Origin: Spirosoma fluviale
Lineage (GTDB): Bacteria; Bacteroidota; Bacteroidia; Cytophagales; Spirosomataceae
Direction: 5' to 3'
Assembly (NCBI RefSeq): GCF_900230225.1
Contig: NZ_OCNH01000003.1
Span: forward strand, 806,001-870,000
Length of the DNA: 64,000 nt
The position numbers and the translations under genes were made by a program. The notes under the pieces are model-generated. The model saw nothing but the letters and a program-made list of their open reading frames with translations, searched no databases and was not told the DNA's origin. Below, one piece after another: positions 44,812 to 54,149 of the stretch (its first letter is position 1; every line of letters begins with the position of its first letter).

Positions 44812-46160
44812 TTTTTGCTCTCTTCTTTGGGCTCCTCTTTCAAACTGGGCGGGAAACCGTTCAACTGCCGCCATAATTCATACCAGATCGGTACGTCGTC
44901 GAGCATTACCCAGCCATAAACGCCCGAGCCCACCCGGAGTTGTTGTGGCCAGGGCTGGTCTCCTTTCTCGACTTTGGGTTTCACTAAAAGCCGATACTTG
45001 CCATTTACACTATTGACCGCATCAATAACGGCTACTTCACCCCCAAACGTACCAACAGCTACTGAAGGCCAGCCCGAAAACTGAATGGCAGGCCAGCCAT
45101 CGAACTGGAGCCGTACCGTGCGGCCCCGCTGAATCAGCGGTACATCCATTGGTCGAACATACAACTCAATGGCTACCAGTGGTTTGGCGGGTTGTAACGT
45201 GGCGATCGACTCACCTTCCTTGATCATCTCTCCGATACCCGCTTTGAGGGAACGTACCACAAAACCATCCTGCGGGGCACGAACGACATAGAGACCGCGC
45301 CGAACGTCGACACTGCTGATCTTATTCTGTAGCTTGGATATCTCACCTTCCGCTTCGGCCTGGTAGGAGACCGCTGAACTGCGATCCGACATTGTTTTGG
45401 CTATTTTCTCCTGATAATCGGCCTGGATCGTATTCAGATCGAGCCGGGAGTTAATGAGTTCCTGCCGGGACACATTCAGTTTATTTTCCTGGGCAATCAC
45501 TTTGGCATAATCTTCCTGCACCTTTAGCCGCCGGGTTTCCAGATCGGTCAGTGAAAAGAGACCATTTTTGTACCCTTTCTCGAAGCGATCGAGCCGGTCG
45601 AGGGCAATCTGGTAATTCTTCTGAACGGCAATCAGGTCGGTACTGTCGCTAATGACTTTAAATTGACTCTGCCGCACTTTGTTGCGGGCCGAAGCCAGTT
45701 TCACCTGTAAACCCGTTTGCAGAGCCGCCAGTTGCCCATCCAGAGCCGAGATTTTAGCGCCTGTCGCCGTCAGGCTGCCTTGCTTGGCGTCCAGCTGTTC
45801 ATCCAGTCGCTGGGGCAGATTGGGGTCAAAGTACTCGTCTTTTATTTCGGAAATAACCAGCAACGTATCCCCTTTCCGGACGGCCTGCCCTTCCTGAATC
45901 TTCCAGCGCTCAATTCGGCCGGCGATGGCATTTTGCACCGTTTGAGGCCGGTCCTGCGGGGTGAGTGCGGTTACACTGCCCTCTCCGTTAATGTTCTGTT
46001 GCCAGGGTAAAAACAGCACCGCCAGACTGACGAACAAAATGATGATCATCCAGCGACCGAGCCGTCGACCGGCATCGGGCTGGGGCAGGGTATGCAGGGT
46101 TTTGAGCGGGTAGTGATTAAACAGCTGTTCGTCAACCCGCTGATTGGATATGTTAAGCAT
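44808..46160 (-). CDS. HlyD-family membrane fusion protein
   Basis: This 450-aa periplasmic adaptor has one N-terminal membrane helix (~32-52, MIIILFVSLAVLFLPW). It has a biotinyl-lipoyl-like split domain (VQNAIAGRIERWKIQEGQAV; APQDGFVVRSLKAGIGEMIK), long coiled-coil hairpins (~120-280) and a C-terminal beta domain. It overlaps the ABC membrane-domain gene by 8 nt and the TolC gene by 4 nt. The proximal element 'VRKGDTLLVISEIKDEYFDP' is typical of HlyD proteins paired with type I exporters. Confidence 0.9.
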   Translation of the reverse strand: MLNISNQRVDEQLFNHYPLKTLHTLPQPDAGRRLGRWMIIILFVSLAVLFLPWQQNINGEGSVTALTPQDRPQTVQNAIAGRIERWKIQEGQAVRKGDTLLVISEIKDEYFDPNLPQRLDEQLDAKQGSLTATGAKISALDGQLAALQTGLQVKLASARNKVRQSQFKVISDSTDLIAVQKNYQIALDRLDRFEKGYKNGLFSLTDLETRRLKVQEDYAKVIAQENKLNVSRQELINSRLDLNTIQADYQEKIAKTMSDRSSAVSYQAEAEGEISKLQNKISSVDVRRGLYVVRAPQDGFVVRSLKAGIGEMIKEGESIATLQPAKPLVAIELYVRPMDVPLIQRGRTVRLQFDGWPAIQFSGWPSVAVGTFGGEVAVIDAVNSVNGKYRLLVKPKVEKGDQPWPQQLRVGSGVYGWVMLDDVPIWYELWRQLNGFPPSLKEEPKEESKK

Positions 46161-47157
46161 GGGTTTCTGTATCTGTTTCTAAAGGTAAATCGGTAACGGT
46201 TGCAATTTTCTCAACGGCGGTCAGCATATCGAATACGGTATCAATGCCCGAAATTAATTTCTCGACAGAGCTGGTAATCAGGACGATGACGAGTTCTGCG
46301 GCTACAAACTGACCCAGCGACATTTCGCGGCTCACCACCAGGGTTGTCCCCAGAATAAGCAGTCCCCCTGTCACGACGGTCTTGAAGGCGACGGCACTGT
46401 AGAAAAATCGTTTCAGCACCTTGAAATGCGCCGACCGATAAGCTACGTAATTGGCTACCAGGTCGTCCATACGGTCAATCGGTTCCATCGTATCTTCCTG
46501 ATGGCGTATCAGGGGCAGGTCACGGGCCAGGTCTTCGAGCCAGGCCACCACCTTATATTTATACTTCGATTCGTTGAGGCTGGTGCGTAAGCCGGGCGGT
46601 CCATAAATCCAGCTGATGCTGACAATGGTCACCAGCGTAAACAAACCGAAAGCGAGAAAGACGGGGTGGTAAAACGAGAGCAGGATAATGCCAAACAGAA
46701 TCTGTACCGCAGCGGCCGTCAGGTCGATGAGCAATTTAGGAAGGCCTTTCTGGATGGTGAGTACATCGAAGAAGCGGTTCATCAGTTCAGGAGCGTAATA
46801 AGCCGACAGAGCTTTAGGGTCGATGCGGGGCAGTCGGTAAGTAAATTCAAAGGCGGCTTTGGCAAAAATGCGTTGTTGCAGCACTTCGACCAGCGTCATT
46901 TGACCAACCAGCAATAGGCCCGTAATCAGAACCCCCACGACTACCAGGCCGATTAGCACGTATACCGAACTAAAGACAAGTCCACCGGAAACCAGGTTGA
47001 AAACTGCCTGAATACCAAGTGGCAAAGACAAACTGATCACACCGGTTACAAGGGCATACAGATAAATGTAGCCAATATCTTTTTTCTCCGTGCCCAATAG
47101 TCTAAATAGCCGTTGTAGGGGTGAAGGCTGGGCCTGAGAATAAGTGCTTAAAGCCAT
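46153..47157 (-). CDS. ABC exporter membrane domain lacking its ATPase
   Basis: This 334-aa protein matches the transmembrane half of a type I secretion ABC transporter. About six membrane helices are visible, with the TMD signatures 'LRTSLNESKYKYKVVAWLED' and 'SLGQFVAAELVIVLITSSVE'. It stops at 'ITDLPLETDTETHA', just where the nucleotide-binding domain should start. No Walker A, ABC signature or Walker B is present, and none is encoded in the next frame, because the HlyD gene overlaps the end. Either the ATPase comes from elsewhere or the protein has another role. I know of TMD-only genes next to HlyD in some Bacteroidota but cannot confirm how common they are. Confidence 0.85.
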   Translation of the reverse strand: MALSTYSQAQPSPLQRLFRLLGTEKKDIGYIYLYALVTGVISLSLPLGIQAVFNLVSGGLVFSSVYVLIGLVVVGVLITGLLLVGQMTLVEVLQQRIFAKAAFEFTYRLPRIDPKALSAYYAPELMNRFFDVLTIQKGLPKLLIDLTAAAVQILFGIILLSFYHPVFLAFGLFTLVTIVSISWIYGPPGLRTSLNESKYKYKVVAWLEDLARDLPLIRHQEDTMEPIDRMDDLVANYVAYRSAHFKVLKRFFYSAVAFKTVVTGGLLILGTTLVVSREMSLGQFVAAELVIVLITSSVEKLISGIDTVFDMLTAVEKIATVTDLPLETDTETHA

Positions 47158-47177
47158 ATTAAAATTGTTTAATCTCT

Positions 47178-47194
47178 TGATAGTAATACTATCA
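47178..47194. promoter_or_regulatory. 17-bp palindrome, likely TetR operator
   Basis: TGATAGT-AAT-ACTATCA is a perfect 7+3+7 inverted repeat in the spacer between the export operon and the TetR gene. It starts 7 bp downstream of a minus-strand -7 box, so a bound TetR dimer would block the export operon. It is also 83 bp upstream of the tetR start, allowing autoregulation. Confidence 0.65.
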
Positions 47195-47200
47195 GTCTTG

Positions 47201-47208
47201 CAAACATA
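47201..47208 (-). promoter_or_regulatory. -7 box TATGTTTG for export operon
   Basis: This minus-strand match to TAnnTTTG lies 44 bp before the ABC membrane-domain start. The predicted start of transcription falls at the edge of the palindrome. A good -33 partner is not seen. Confidence 0.45.
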
Positions 47209-47276
47209 ACTTTTATGTGTGAAAGTTCGTTTCTTTGCCTACCGTTTTTTATGTCGACGGTGCTTACGTTCGATAA

Positions 47277-47993
47277 ATGGAATACACTGTACTGGTGCGG
47301 ATGAACGAGAAGTTATTTCTACGTGATCCGGAAAGCTCAGAGTTGGGTCGCCGAATTGTTCGGCAAGGTATCCTTTTGATGGCAGATATTGGCTTTGAAG
47401 AAATGACATTTCGCAAGCTGGCTGATCGCATTAGCACAAAAGAAGCCAGTATCTATCGTTATTTTGAAAACAAGCATCGGTTGCTGGTCTACGTTGTTGC
47501 CTGGTATTGGCAATGGCTGGAATACCAGCTTGTTTTTCAGACCAATAATATATCCGATCCCAGGGAAAAGCTGGAGCGTGTTCTGAAGTTGCTGTTACTC
47601 AAAGATGTCAGTTCATTTGGTTCACAAACCATTACTGACGAGCTGGACATCGTTGCGCTGCACGGTATCGTTATTCGTGAAGCCAGCAAAGCATACCTGA
47701 CACGACATATTACGGAAGACAATCGCCAGCAGCTCTTTAAACCGTACAAAGACCTGTGCAGCCGCATTGCCGGTATTATTCTGGAGTATCGTCCTGATTA
47801 TCCGTTTGCCCGTTCGCGTGCCAGTTCAATCATTGAAACAGCACATTATCAGGCATTTTTTATGCAGAATTTGCCATCGTTAACTGATTTTGGCTCGCAG
47901 CCCAATGAAACGCCCACGTCTGAAAGTAATGAGCGTCTACTGCGATTTCTGCACCACCTGCTCTTTTCCTCGCTGGAGACGGATCGGTTCTAA
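47277..47993 (+). CDS. TetR/AcrR-family repressor
   Basis: This 238-aa regulator has an N-terminal HTH ('EEMTFRKLADRISTKEASIY', then 'RYFENKHRLLVYVVAWYW', ~40-77), the classic TetR recognition helix. The C-terminal ligand domain is not classifiable. It is divergent from the ABC/HlyD/TolC operon, with a perfect palindrome between, so it most likely represses that operon and itself. A start at 47301 is also possible. Confidence 0.92.
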   Translation: MEYTVLVRMNEKLFLRDPESSELGRRIVRQGILLMADIGFEEMTFRKLADRISTKEASIYRYFENKHRLLVYVVAWYWQWLEYQLVFQTNNISDPREKLERVLKLLLLKDVSSFGSQTITDELDIVALHGIVIREASKAYLTRHITEDNRQQLFKPYKDLCSRIAGIILEYRPDYPFARSRASSIIETAHYQAFFMQNLPSLTDFGSQPNETPTSESNERLLRFLHHLLFSSLETDRF

Positions 47994-48043
47994 TCCATTC
48001 AGATTCCATCCCATCGGTACAGATACGTATAGGGTAAGGCTAT

Positions 48044-48082
48044 AAAAAAATCACCGGCTTTCGAAACTCGAAGTGCCGGTGA
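48044..48082 (-). terminator. Leftward terminator without recognised gene
   Basis: The stem TCACCGGC/GCCGGTGA (48051-48058 with 48075-48082) has an inner TTCGA/TCGAA stem and a T7 tail on the minus strand. It lies past the TetR stop and would end transcripts coming from the SusC side. Confidence 0.7.
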
Positions 48083-48103
48083 AGAATACTACCAACCTAA
48101 TTT

Positions 48104-48202
48104 CTAAAAATTGATTAGAAGGAGCAATATAAGAATGAATAAATAGAATCTATAAATATTTATAAAATACCGCAACTTAGTTAAAATTATTTCACTACTC
48201 AT
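48104..48202 (-). CDS. Possible 32-aa hydrophobic peptide
   Basis: A minus-strand ATG at 48202 opens 32 codons starting MSSEIILTKLRYF and ending in a strongly hydrophobic run (LFILILLLLINF) that could span a membrane. It is followed 21 nt later by the leftward terminator. No clear promoter or ribosome-binding site is seen. Random AT-rich DNA often encodes hydrophobic runs, so this may be chance. Confidence 0.25.
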   Translation of the reverse strand: MSSEIILTKLRYFINIYRFYLFILILLLLINF

Positions 48203-48510
48203 AAAGCGTACACTTATACGCTCATGATACCCTGCCCGGGGTTGTCAAGTCTGGATAAATCCAATGATTACCCCTTGCCGGTAAAACTGCTCCCGTTGAT
48301 CGATATCCCGACCCCTGGGTGTTCAATTCGGTTTCCATATGAAGTGTAATTTATTTACTAAACTATAATTCAGCGAATATTATGTTTAATTATATTTATT
48401 ATAAAAAATTTTATTCTATATGTGTGCTATTTGGTAAAATATAATAATTTATAATTGTCTTTTAATGTATACTGTGGTTTCCCTTCTACAAACTCCCTAT
48501 CACTAATTGC

Positions 48511-51500
48511 ATGAAAGAACGATTATTTGCACTTCTCTTCTTACTCCCTTTCCTTTCTTTTGCCCAGCAACGCGTAGTGCGTGGTAAGGTAAGCGATGCG
48601 AATGGGAAAGAATCCCTACCGGGCACAACCGTGACGGTGAAAGGTGGTACTGCGGGTACAGTAACCGACGCGCAGGGAACGTATCAGCTAACGATTCCTG
48701 ATAAATCAGCGACGCTGGTGTTTTCTTCGGTCGGGTTTCAGCTTCAGGAGGTTGCTGTTGGTAATCAGCAGGTTATCGATGTGGCACTCATTGCCGATAC
48801 CAAGCAGCTCAGCGAGGTGGTTGTTACGGCAGCGGGTATCAAACGGGATAAAAACGCCCTTGGTTATTCGGTATCAACGCTGGATGCCAACAAACTGGCC
48901 CAGCGATCGGAGCCGGACCCGCTCCGGGCACTTACTGGTAAAGTGGCAGGTGTTAACGTACAGGGGTCGGGTGGTGCCGCCGGTGGTGCTACAAATATCA
49001 CTATTCGGGGAAACTCCTCGCTGGGTAATAACAACCAGCCGTTGTTCGTAGTCGATGGGGTTCCCTTCGATAATTCCAGTTTTGGTGGTACAGATGGTAC
49101 GGTGGGTGGGTCTACCGTTACCAACCGGGCCTTTGACCTGGATCCGAACAATATCCTGACTATGACGGTGTTGAAAGGAGCGGCTGCGGCTGCTCTTTAC
49201 GGTTCCAGAGCCGCTAACGGAGCTATTATCGTAACGACAAAAGCCGGTAAAAGCACCAGCCGCAAAGGGCTTGAAATTACGTACAGCACAGGTTACTCGA
49301 CAGAAACGGTAGCCGGTTTGCCGGATTATCAAACCAAGTACGGACAGGGCACGAACTTCGACTACCGGAGTGGCGTATTCGGCTCGTGGGGGCCTCCTTA
49401 CGCGGGCTACACCAGCCTGATTCCCACCCGGGCGACCATTCCGCACCCGCTCACGACGAATAATCGCTACCCATCAACGGTATTTCCGCAGTTTTATCAG
49501 GCCGATGGCACAACGCCCATTCAGGTGCCTTATCAGTCGTATTCGCAGGGTAACGCCAAAAACTTCTTTCGGACCGGTAACGTCTTCGAAAACGCCCTCT
49601 CGGTATCGACGGGTGGTTCAAAGGGAAATTTTACGGTGGGCCTTTCCCGAACGGGCAATCAGGGGGTAGTACCTGAGAACCAGATCACCCGTACCGGCGT
49701 AAATATTGGTGGTAACGCGCAACTGGACAACAAATTCTACGTAAGCGGTGCCCTGAACTACGTCAATACCGAACAGGTATCTCCGCAGGTGACGGCGGCC
49801 AATGGCAGCGGTAGTTCCATCATGGATATTTTGATGTTCGTGCCGACCAGCTTCGATCTGACGGGTTACCCAAACACCAACCCGTTGAATGGGAATAATG
49901 TGTACGACCGCGTTGGGACCGATAACCCCTACTGGTCGGTGAAGAACAGCCCGACTACCAGTAAGGTTGACCGGTATTACGGAAACGTCGTAATCGGTGT
50001 TGATCCGTTGCCGTGGCTCAATGTACAGAACACCGTTGGGTTCAACGCGTACACCGACCGGCGGGTGGTTGTCAATGGAAAAGGCGGGGACTACTTCCCC
50101 AACGGCAACATCACGAACGACAATATCTATCGGCAGGAACTGGACAACACCCTGCTCGTAACGGCTACGAAACCCCTTTCGGAAAACATTGGTCTGAAGG
50201 TTATTCTGGGCAACAACGTTAACCAGCGCGTTACCGAGCGGCAGGTTGTGTTTGGCGACGGGATTATTTTCCGGGGCATCAACTCGCTCAACAACACCAG
50301 CGTAACCATTCCCCGCGTGCTGCCTAACAACCGGAATAACTTCAAGCAGCGGTACTTTGCATTCTTCACGGATATATCGCTGGACTACAAAAACTTCGCG
50401 TTTTTGAATCTGGTGGCCCGTAACGATGTGTCGTCTACGTTGCCCGCCAGCAACCGAAGTTATTTATACGGAGGGGCCAGTGCTTCCCTGATTTTTACTG
50501 AAGCGTTGAAGATTCCCAAAAACGTGCTTTCGTTTGGTAAACTTCGGGCGGGTTACACACGGGTAGGTAACGAAGCCACACCTTACCAGACGCAAACGGT
50601 GTACATCGCCAACCCCGTTCTGGGCGTGGGGTCGGGCACGGGGTCTATTTCATCGCCGTTCAGCGGCCAAAGCACATTGTCTGAATCAGATTTACTGGCT
50701 AACTCCGAGCTGAAGCCCGAGTTCATTACCGAGCTTGAGGTGGGTACGGAGTTACAGTTTTTCAACAACCGGATTGGCCTGGATATTACGTACTACAACA
50801 AGATCAGTACGTCGCAGATTTTTACGGTCAATGCTACACCCTCCTCGGGTTATACGCAGCGGGTAATCAACCTGGGGCGCTCATCTAACGAAGGTATCGA
50901 AATTGGTCTGACGGCCACACCCGTAAAACTCAAGAACGGGTTTAGCTGGGATATTTCGTCGGCCTTTACCATGAACCGCAACATTGTACTGGACATAGGC
51001 GCCCTGAAAGAACTTCCGTACGGCGGTTTCTCGGACCTGGGTAGTGTACACATTGCCGGTCAGCCCTATGGGCAGATTCGCGGTTCGACCTATGCGCGTG
51101 ACGAAGTAGGGAATATTCTGGTCAACCCCAACACGGGGAAGCCTATTCTGAGTGGTAAAACAGCGGCTATCGGTAACCCGAACCCGGACTTTATTCTGGG
51201 TGTAACCAACACCTTTAGCTACAAAGGGCTTACCCTGAGCGCGTTGTTCGACTGGAAGAAAGGGGGCGACATGTACTCCTTCACGGCTTACGAACTGCTG
51301 AGCCGGGGTGCTACCCGAGACACCGAAGAGCGGGAGGCCATTCTGGTTGGCCCCGGCGTACTGGGCGATGTAAACACCCTGAAACCCCTGCTGGATGGTG
51401 AAGGCAAAAAGATACCGAACAACATTGGTATTGCCGTTGCCGATTACTACTTCACCGGCGGCTTTGGTCCGGGTGGTGCGGGCGAAACCAATATCTTCGA

Positions 51501-51756
51501 CGCTACCGTTTTCCGGCTTCGCGAGGTGTCGCTGGGGTATCAGTTTCCGAAGAAATGGCTGGCAAAAACACCTTTTGGCGGGGCGTTTCTATCCGTTAGC
51601 GGGCGCAACCTGTGGTATCTGGCTCCCAACTTTCCCAAGTACCTGAATTTCGACCCCGAAGTTAGCTCACTGGGTGCCGGTAATTCGCAGGGTTTCGATT
51701 TCATCGGTATACCCACCACCCGCCGTCTGGGTGTCAATCTGCGCTTCAGCTTCTGA
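48511..51756 (+). CDS. SusC/RagA-type TonB-linked outer membrane transporter
   Basis: This 1081-aa transporter has a signal peptide (1-18, ending SFA). A carboxypeptidase-regulatory-like domain follows (~20-100, VRGKVSDANGKESLPGTTVT). The plug domain (~110-235) shows the SusC hallmark 'TIRGNSSLGNNNQPLFVVDG' and 'TVLKGAAAAALYGSRAANGA'. A long 22-strand barrel ends in 'RRLGVNLRFSF', the terminal aromatic signal for outer-membrane insertion. With SusD next to it, it imports oligomers; the neighbouring M14 peptidase suggests peptides. Confidence 0.95.
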   Translation: MKERLFALLFLLPFLSFAQQRVVRGKVSDANGKESLPGTTVTVKGGTAGTVTDAQGTYQLTIPDKSATLVFSSVGFQLQEVAVGNQQVIDVALIADTKQLSEVVVTAAGIKRDKNALGYSVSTLDANKLAQRSEPDPLRALTGKVAGVNVQGSGGAAGGATNITIRGNSSLGNNNQPLFVVDGVPFDNSSFGGTDGTVGGSTVTNRAFDLDPNNILTMTVLKGAAAAALYGSRAANGAIIVTTKAGKSTSRKGLEITYSTGYSTETVAGLPDYQTKYGQGTNFDYRSGVFGSWGPPYAGYTSLIPTRATIPHPLTTNNRYPSTVFPQFYQADGTTPIQVPYQSYSQGNAKNFFRTGNVFENALSVSTGGSKGNFTVGLSRTGNQGVVPENQITRTGVNIGGNAQLDNKFYVSGALNYVNTEQVSPQVTAANGSGSSIMDILMFVPTSFDLTGYPNTNPLNGNNVYDRVGTDNPYWSVKNSPTTSKVDRYYGNVVIGVDPLPWLNVQNTVGFNAYTDRRVVVNGKGGDYFPNGNITNDNIYRQELDNTLLVTATKPLSENIGLKVILGNNVNQRVTERQVVFGDGIIFRGINSLNNTSVTIPRVLPNNRNNFKQRYFAFFTDISLDYKNFAFLNLVARNDVSSTLPASNRSYLYGGASASLIFTEALKIPKNVLSFGKLRAGYTRVGNEATPYQTQTVYIANPVLGVGSGTGSISSPFSGQSTLSESDLLANSELKPEFITELEVGTELQFFNNRIGLDITYYNKISTSQIFTVNATPSSGYTQRVINLGRSSNEGIEIGLTATPVKLKNGFSWDISSAFTMNRNIVLDIGALKELPYGGFSDLGSVHIAGQPYGQIRGSTYARDEVGNILVNPNTGKPILSGKTAAIGNPNPDFILGVTNTFSYKGLTLSALFDWKKGGDMYSFTAYELLSRGATRDTEEREAILVGPGVLGDVNTLKPLLDGEGKKIPNNIGIAVADYYFTGGFGPGGAGETNIFDATVFRLREVSLGYQFPKKWLAKTPFGGAFLSVSGRNLWYLAPNFPKYLNFDPEVSSLGAGNSQGFDFIGIPTTRRLGVNLRFSF

Positions 51757-51788
51757 TTTTATTCATCAATCCCATTCGAATACAAACT

Positions 51789-53387
51789 ATGCGATTTATA
51801 GTTTTCATACGACGTCTTTCTTTGGTGGGCCTGTTGTTTATCAGCTGGTCGTGCAACAAATTCGTTGACATCAATGCCGATCCCAACAACCCGGTCACCC
51901 CGGTTCTGGAGCTACTCCTGCCCGCTACTCAGGTATCGATGGCGGGTAGTTTGCGGGATGTAAACCAGGGCACATCCATTGTGATGCAGCACTTATATTC
52001 GAGTACCACCAGCCGGAATTTTCAGGATGGTACCGATTACCAGCAATCGTGGAATGCGCTATATACTCAAGCCCTGAATGATCTTGAAATTATCATTCGG
52101 GAGGGGACCCGCCTGCAACGCTGGGATTATGTAGCCATTGCCAAACTGCAAAAGGCGTATATCTACAGTCTGATGGTGGATATGTGGGGTGATATCCCCT
52201 ACACGGATGCCGCGAAAGGGAACACCATTTCCGACCCGGCTTTTGAGAGTGGTGCCACTATTTACGACAAACTTTTCGTCCTGATCGACGAAGGTCTGGC
52301 CGATGCCGCCAAAGGGAACTTCGCCATCCAGCCAACCACCGCCGACATTATCTACAGAGGTGATAAAGCGGCCTGGATACGCATGGGTAACTCATTGAAG
52401 CTAAAGCTGTTCAATCAGATTCGGCTCGTGCAACCCGATAAGGCGAAGGCGGGAATAGCGGCTTTACTAAGCAGCAACGCGCCCCTCATTACGACCAATG
52501 CGCAGGATTTCGCCTTTCGATTCGGAACGACGGAAACCCCGGCCAACCGCCATCCCTGGCACCGGGCCGAATACCAGGCAGGCAAGAGCTACTACATGAG
52601 CCAGGGATTCATTGAGCGGCTGTTCAGCACCGACGATCCCCGGCTTCGGTACTACTTCTACCGGCAGACCTCCAACTATACGGTAGGCTTTACCCCAACG
52701 GGCAACGGGTATTTTGGCCGCTATACCGGCGATGCCACGGCGTCGCCCAACGACAATGCGCTGAAAGCAACCGTGGGTGTGTATCCGGCGGGTGGTCTGT
52801 ACGATAACGCTCCGATCAATAATATTCCGGCCACGAGTGTGTTCGTCAGTAATTCGGGCGCAACGTCGGCACCAAAGGTTGTCACGAACCTGGATGGTTC
52901 GGGCGCGGGTGTTTTTCCGTTCATTACCAATGCCATGGTGAAGTTCATCCTGGCCGAAGCAGCCCTGACGATGGGCACGACCGGTGATCCGAAACAGTTG
53001 TTTCAGGATGGCATTACGGCTCATCTCAACAGCGTCAATACGATTTCGACCACATCGGGGAATTCGGCACCTGTTTTGCCTGCGGCTACCCTTACGGCTT
53101 TTGTGGCCAATCGGACGGCTCAATACGATGCCGCCGATGCGGCCGGAAAGCTGAGCGCGGTCATGACGCAGAAATACATTGCCCTCTACGGAAATGGCAT
53201 GGAAGCGTATAATGATTATCGGCGGACTGGATTACCGGTATTACCGGCTCCCATTGCGCCACTGAACGTGTTCCCGCTCCGGCTGACCTATTCCATCACA
53301 GAGCTGTCGACGAACGCAACTATTTCTGATAAAGCCGATCAGCTTCAAACCGCTCAGCAAACAACCCCTGTTTTCTGGGACAAGTAA
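51789..53387 (+). CDS. SusD/RagB-family nutrient-binding lipoprotein
   Basis: This 532-aa lipoprotein has its lipobox Cys at ~22 (LFISWSC). It has typical SusD features: 'INADPNNPVTPVLELLLPAT', 'WDYVAIAKLQKAYIYSLMVD', 'WGDIPYTDAAKGN' and a C-terminal 'YNDYRRTGLPVL' signature. It caps the SusC transporter and recruits ligands. It starts 32 nt after susC and is the second gene of the unit. Confidence 0.94.
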   Translation: MRFIVFIRRLSLVGLLFISWSCNKFVDINADPNNPVTPVLELLLPATQVSMAGSLRDVNQGTSIVMQHLYSSTTSRNFQDGTDYQQSWNALYTQALNDLEIIIREGTRLQRWDYVAIAKLQKAYIYSLMVDMWGDIPYTDAAKGNTISDPAFESGATIYDKLFVLIDEGLADAAKGNFAIQPTTADIIYRGDKAAWIRMGNSLKLKLFNQIRLVQPDKAKAGIAALLSSNAPLITTNAQDFAFRFGTTETPANRHPWHRAEYQAGKSYYMSQGFIERLFSTDDPRLRYYFYRQTSNYTVGFTPTGNGYFGRYTGDATASPNDNALKATVGVYPAGGLYDNAPINNIPATSVFVSNSGATSAPKVVTNLDGSGAGVFPFITNAMVKFILAEAALTMGTTGDPKQLFQDGITAHLNSVNTISTTSGNSAPVLPAATLTAFVANRTAQYDAADAAGKLSAVMTQKYIALYGNGMEAYNDYRRTGLPVLPAPIAPLNVFPLRLTYSITELSTNATISDKADQLQTAQQTTPVFWDK

Positions 53388-53399
53388 ACCGACGCAACC

Positions 53400-54026
53400 A
53401 TGAAAAAGATCATATTCTATTTTTCGCTCCTTCTGCTGGTCGCCCTGGATTCCTGTAAGACAGAAGAGTATGTTTGGGAAAACTGGGCGTATACCGCCGT
53501 TCCGCTGGTAGCCGTCAATACCGGCAAGTCGGCCCTGCCCACTATTGCTACATCCAACACGTCCTTTTTTGACCTGGGCGCGGCCGATCCTGGGAGCCAG
53601 GTGTTTGAGTACACGCTGACCTGGGAAGGTTTTGGAAAAGCGGAGGTGAAGTCAATTGACGTGTACCTGGGCTTTGTGAAAGCACCCGCTACCGGTAACC
53701 CGGCCTACCCAATCGTGGTGTCGCAGCCGGGTGGACTTTATCCCAGCGTTACGCAGTTTCCATTACCGAGCCGCGTAGGAACGAACGATAAATTGTACGA
53801 AACGGTAACGCAGTTCCCTAAAACGTTCACCGTAACGGCGGCCCAAATGGCGGCCTTCACTAAAACGACCCTGACGACTGTTGCCCAGAATGATTACTTC
53901 ATTTTCAAGTTCATTCTGAATCTGGCCGATGGGCGTCAGATTGCCGGCTATCAGGAAAATGTGTGCGACGAAGCCCGTGGCGAAGTCGGCGATTGTCGCG
54001 TTGGCGTTCGCTTCCGCAGGAAGTAG
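53400..54026 (+). CDS. Lipoprotein of SusCD unit, family unknown
   Basis: This 208-aa protein has a lipoprotein-like leader (MKKIIFYFSLLLLVALDSC, Cys 19). The rest is beta-rich with 'YVWENWAYTAVPLVAVN' and ends basic. It lies 12 nt after susD, so it is part of the uptake unit, perhaps a surface glycan- or peptide-binding lipoprotein. I do not recognise a named domain. A strong imperfect inverted repeat follows its stop. Confidence 0.75.
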   Translation: MKKIIFYFSLLLLVALDSCKTEEYVWENWAYTAVPLVAVNTGKSALPTIATSNTSFFDLGAADPGSQVFEYTLTWEGFGKAEVKSIDVYLGFVKAPATGNPAYPIVVSQPGGLYPSVTQFPLPSRVGTNDKLYETVTQFPKTFTVTAAQMAAFTKTTLTTVAQNDYFIFKFILNLADGRQIAGYQENVCDEARGEVGDCRVGVRFRRK

Positions 54027-54111
54027 TGGAGTGGGTGGAGTGGTAAAGTGAGTGGAGTAGCCAAGTACTGGTCTACTATTCCACTCACTTTCACCTACTC
54101 CACTACTCCAC
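54022..54111. repeat. Imperfect inverted repeat of GTGGAGT/ACTCCAC blocks
   Basis: Arms at about 54022-54060 and 54073-54111 pair over ~38 bases with a few mismatches, built from repeated GTGGAGTG/CACTCCAC blocks. It follows directly on the lipoprotein stop codon and separates it from the M14 peptidase. It may act as a terminator or mRNA stabiliser, or be a dispersed repeat. Confidence 0.8.
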
Positions 54112-54149
54112 CAATTAACTACTCTACTAATAACTAATACCCTAACCTA

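Larger units (their letters stand above)
47994..48510. other. 517-bp AT-rich spacer before SusC gene
   Basis: It holds the leftward terminator, the possible 32-aa minus-strand peptide and presumably the susC promoter. No clear TAnnTTTG box is found directly before susC. Confidence 0.5.

Noticed and set aside
46153..47157. Frameshifted full-length ABC transporter
   Set aside because: No ATPase motifs were found in other frames, and the gene end overlaps the HlyD start, so a lost frame is unlikely.
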